From: Bacteroidota bacterium
Lineage (GTDB): Bacteria > Bacteroidota > Rhodothermia > Balneolales > HLUCCA01
Direction: 5' to 3'
Assembly: GCA_003448835.1 (NCBI GenBank)
Contig: DLXM01000218.1
Location: 1 to 9,497 of the forward strand
Length of the DNA stretch: 9,497 bases
Shown here piece after piece: positions 6,792 through 9,497 of this stretch; position 1 is the first letter of the stretch, and every line of letters starts with the position of its first letter. Under the pieces are notes generated by a model, which saw nothing but the letters and a program-made list of their open reading frames with translations, was not told the origin of the DNA and searched no databases. The position numbers were made by a program, and so were the translations under genes.

Positions 6792-8024
6792 ATGAATCCA
6801 ATCACTTTAATAGCATCACGATATTTGACATCCCGAAAAGGGGTCTCACTAGTCTCAACACTAACAATGATTAGTATTTCAGGTATCACAATCGGTACCG
6901 CATTGTTGATAATCGTGCTATCAATATTCAACGGTTTTTTTGACGTCGTTAAAAATTTACTGCTTCGATATGATCCGGATATTAGAATTGAATCAACTAC
7001 AGAAAGAATTTTCACCCGGAATTTCGAATTGGAGGACAAACTGACCTCAATCCCACAAATTGTTGCTGTCGCACCTTTCATCGAAGGAAAATCGTTGCTG
7101 GCACATCAGGGTAGCGCCGAAAAAGTCGTCATCGTTCGTGGAATTGACACTGAAACCTTCTTTCAAGTTGTCAATTTCGATGAAGAATTAGACGAATCTG
7201 AACGAAATCTGGGTGTTGTGCGCCGCATGCCGGGGATCTTGCTGGGACAACAACTACAATCACAACTTGGAATTGCGCTCGAAGAAAGGGTGTCTCTTTT
7301 AAGTGCCGAAGGGATAAGACGATCCGTCACAAGCTTCTCGGGTCCACGATTTTACACTTTTGATGTTAGAGGAAGTTTCTTTTTGCAGCAGGTTTATGAA
7401 GGTTCGATTGTTTTTGTCGATATGGAAGCTGCACAAAGATTATTTAATCGCCGTGATGGATTAAGTGGCTACGACATCAAATTAACTGATCATGAAGCAG
7501 CAGATGAGGTCAAAGAAATGATTCAAGCTGTATTGGGCACCGAGTACACGGTTAGTACCTGGTATGATTTACAAAAACCGTTATATGATATAATGAATAT
7601 CGAAAAATGGAGTGCCTATTTTATTTTGATGATCATCGTCTTTGTTGCTGTTCTAAATATTGTTGGTTCACTAACCATGATTGTCATCCAAAAAAGTCGT
7701 GATATTGGGATATTGATGTCATTTGGATACACCAAACTTCAAATTCGACGCATTTTCTTGCGCCAGGGTATTATGATAGGACTTATCGGTTGCGGATTAG
7801 GCGGAGCAATCGGATTATTTTTCAGCTGGCTTCAGCAAAAGTACGAACTTATTAAACTAATCGGATCCGAATCATTTATCATCAGTGCTTATCCTGTGTC
7901 TATTTCACCTGTGGATGTATCCCTTGTTCTGATAGGAAGTTTGATTCTTTGTTTACTCGCAAGCTGGTATCCTGCCTCCCGAGCCTCCTCACTTGATCCA
8001 TCTCAAGTACTCAGATACAACTGA
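6792..8024 (+). CDS. LolC/LolE-type ABC transporter permease (MacB/FtsX superfamily)
   Basis: This 410-residue inner-membrane protein has the layout of lipoprotein-releasing permeases. There is one helix at about 22-46 after 'IASRYLTSRKG', a large periplasmic domain at about 50-270, then three helices at about 275-298, 322-345 and 375-395. 'KSRDIGILMSFGYT' (301-314) is the cytoplasmic coupling segment that contacts the ATPase, and the end 'ASSLDPSQVLRYN' is the family's usual terminus. In the Lol system such a permease works with the ATPase LolD to move lipoproteins out of the inner membrane towards the outer membrane; related families transport other things. No ATPase gene lies in the window, so it must be encoded elsewhere. 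An earlier TTG at 6762 would add ten residues (MPEILCIFDA) unlike the family, so I chose the ATG. The gene is divergent from glgB and abuts the next gene stop to stop. Confidence 0.9.
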   Translation: MNPITLIASRYLTSRKGVSLVSTLTMISISGITIGTALLIIVLSIFNGFFDVVKNLLLRYDPDIRIESTTERIFTRNFELEDKLTSIPQIVAVAPFIEGKSLLAHQGSAEKVVIVRGIDTETFFQVVNFDEELDESERNLGVVRRMPGILLGQQLQSQLGIALEERVSLLSAEGIRRSVTSFSGPRFYTFDVRGSFFLQQVYEGSIVFVDMEAAQRLFNRRDGLSGYDIKLTDHEAADEVKEMIQAVLGTEYTVSTWYDLQKPLYDIMNIEKWSAYFILMIIVFVAVLNIVGSLTMIVIQKSRDIGILMSFGYTKLQIRRIFLRQGIMIGLIGCGLGGAIGLFFSWLQQKYELIKLIGSESFIISAYPVSISPVDVSLVLIGSLILCLLASWYPASRASSLDPSQVLRYN

Positions 8025-9494
8025 TTATTCGTTATAGGTATCGGGTAAATCGTTTTCATATAAAACAACATCCCCGTTCTGCAGATAAGTTTTTAGCCAG
8101 TTATTGGCTTCAAAAAGATTTTGTACTACGTTTATTTGTTCAATTGGATAACCCTGCTCCAAAATCCCATCCAAAATAGGTTTTGTGCGTTTGGGTCCAA
8201 CCAAAATGACTTGCTCAATACCCGAAGAGCCGATCGCACGTCCAAATTCTTTGTTAAGATCTTCTTCGGCGTCACCGAGTTCAACCATGCCGGGTGTAAC
8301 AATGATTCTTCTTCCAGCTTCAAAAGATGCCAGTACTTCAACTGCATTCGCTGCACCAATTGGATTCGAATTAAATGCATCATCAATGATTAAGTAATTA
8401 CCCGCAGATTTAAACTCAAGTCTATGTTCTACAGGCTCCATGCGAGAAACGGCCATAGCCATTGTTTTCATCCGCATACCCAAATGAGAACCCACTGCAA
8501 ATCCCAGCAGAATGTTTTGAACATTATGTTTACCCAAAAGTCGGGTCGTAACATCGACCTCTTCGCCCAATGGACCAATCACTGAGAATGTACATCCATT
8601 CGCACCGTATCTGATATTTCGTGCTCTGTAATTACCATTCTTGATGCCGGCTGTTATACGTGTGATGTATGTTCGATCGTGTACAACCTGCATAACACGT
8701 TCATCATCTGCATTCACAATGGCTGTATCGCCCGGATCCAGCGCATCAATCAACTCACCTTTTGTCCGTGCAATGACTTCCTGCGACCCAAAAGTTTCCA
8801 AATGAGCGATACCTATGTTTGTAAGAATAGCAATGTTCGGTTTAGCAATTTCACATAATTCCCGAATATTCCCCTCATAACGCGCTCCCATTTCGAGAAT
8901 CAGAACTTGATGAGCCGGGTGTAAATCGTTATTGATTACCTTGCAAATCCCCATTGGGGTGTTGTAACTACCCGGTGTGTAACAAACTGAAAAACGTTCT
9001 GAAAGAATATTTGCCAATGCAAACTTTGTACTGGTTTTGCCATAACTGCCCGTAATTCCAATTACGATGAGTTCGGGCATATTTTTGATTTTCCTTTGAG
9101 CCTTGCGGATGAATCCCAGCTGAATTTGATTTTCAACAGGTTTCATAATAATGCCGGCAAAAATCACAAAAAATGGGATGAGGATATCGGCAAGTAAGAA
9201 TCCAAATGTTATGATATAAACATCCGGAACATATCCTGATAGTTTGAGTCCGGTATTTACGCCAACAATCGGTAATATCGGGAATAAAAGAAGAATCGGG
9301 ATAATGAGTCGTTTGATTCTGTTAGTATATACCAGTGGTTTCTTTTGCGCTTTTTGGAAAAGAGAAACATCCAAAAACCATCCCGAAACAAATATTGTTA
9401 TTACAACAATTGGCGCGGTTTCGGTGAGATAACGAGACAAGAAAATCAAAAAAAGCAACAATAGAAGATTGGTAAGCGCGTATTTACCATTCAT
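8025..9494 (-). CDS. Membrane-anchored MurF-like Mur ligase
   Basis: The 489-residue protein has two parts. Residues 1-120 are hydrophobic with about four membrane helices (near 6-20, 27-46, 62-82 and 93-117). Residues 140-489 are a Mur ligase: ATP loop 'GITGSYGKTS' at 146-155, 'EMGARYEGNIREL' at 201-213, 'TNIGIAHLETFGS' at 225-237, Lys245 of 'TKGEL' at the usual carbamylated position, 'NADDE' at 261-265, 'GKHNVQN' at 321-327, 'DDAFNSNP' at 371-378 and 'TPGMVELGD' at 400-408. These are MurF-type motifs. MurF adds D-Ala-D-Ala to UDP-MurNAc-tripeptide in peptidoglycan synthesis. The soluble N-terminal UDP-MurNAc-binding domain of MurF is missing and the membrane part stands in its place, so the substrate is uncertain. 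The C-terminus reads 'VVLYENDLPDTYNE'. The ATG at 9494 is three bases from the window edge, so an upstream start cannot be excluded. The stop directly abuts that of the convergent permease gene. Confidence 0.88.
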   Translation of the reverse strand: MNGKYALTNLLLLLFLIFLSRYLTETAPIVVITIFVSGWFLDVSLFQKAQKKPLVYTNRIKRLIIPILLLFPILPIVGVNTGLKLSGYVPDVYIITFGFLLADILIPFFVIFAGIIMKPVENQIQLGFIRKAQRKIKNMPELIVIGITGSYGKTSTKFALANILSERFSVCYTPGSYNTPMGICKVINNDLHPAHQVLILEMGARYEGNIRELCEIAKPNIAILTNIGIAHLETFGSQEVIARTKGELIDALDPGDTAIVNADDERVMQVVHDRTYITRITAGIKNGNYRARNIRYGANGCTFSVIGPLGEEVDVTTRLLGKHNVQNILLGFAVGSHLGMRMKTMAMAVSRMEPVEHRLEFKSAGNYLIIDDAFNSNPIGAANAVEVLASFEAGRRIIVTPGMVELGDAEEDLNKEFGRAIGSSGIEQVILVGPKRTKPILDGILEQGYPIEQINVVQNLFEANNWLKTYLQNGDVVLYENDLPDTYNE

Positions 9495-9497
9495 GGG

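Noticed and set aside
6682..6801. N-terminal extension of GlgB from the ATG at 6801
   Set aside because: It runs through the divergent promoter region and into the permease gene, has no similarity to branching enzymes, and a GTG with a good ribosome binding site follows.
7991..8008. Six-base inverted repeat ACTTGA/TCAAGT near the end of the permease gene as a terminator
   Set aside because: The stem is short and AT-rich, lies inside the coding sequence, and no T-run follows on either strand.
1..9497. CRISPR array, tRNA or rRNA genes, insertion sequences, phage or defence genes
   Set aside because: No regularly spaced repeats, RNA gene signatures, transposase motifs or terminal inverted repeats were seen; coding sequence covers nearly the whole window with uniform character.

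Overview
The window looks like chromosomal DNA of a Bacteroidota/Balneolota-type (FCB group) Gram-negative bacterium. The evidence is moderately AT-rich DNA, mostly absent Shine-Dalgarno sequences, two -7 boxes of the TAnnTTTG type used by this group, an outer-membrane lipoprotein resembling DUF4270, and a shortened GT5 'glycogen synthase' of the kind found in these phyla. Balneolota is a guess from overall protein flavour and is not proven. There are seven protein genes, one cut by the left edge. I see no RNA genes, insertion sequences, CRISPR arrays or phage genes.

Positions 1-6681 carry five genes on the minus strand, read from right to left. They are glgB (glycogen branching enzyme), malQ (4-alpha-glucanotransferase), a 215-bp gap, a GT5-only glycogen-synthase-like protein, a DUF4270-like lipoprotein, and the start of an outer-membrane beta-barrel protein. 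The first two genes are textbook alpha-glucan enzymes with intact catalytic residues. The GT5 protein lacks the second Rossmann domain and the KTGG sugar-nucleotide motif, so it is probably not a working synthase. The last two genes overlap by one base (TGATG), which suggests that an envelope lipoprotein and its barrel partner are made together.

Positions 6682-6791 are a divergent promoter region between glgB and a plus-strand gene for a LolC/E-type (MacB/FtsX superfamily) permease at 6792-8024. It holds a -7-like box for each direction and a short direct repeat on the glgB side.

The permease gene meets a minus-strand Mur ligase gene (8025-9494) stop to stop with no spacer. That protein has the MurF-type central and C-terminal domains, but its N-terminal UDP-MurNAc-binding domain is replaced by about four membrane helices. 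The window therefore joins storage-glucan metabolism to cell-envelope functions. The points that most deserve a second look are the degenerate GT5 protein with its lipoprotein/barrel partners, and the membrane-embedded Mur ligase.
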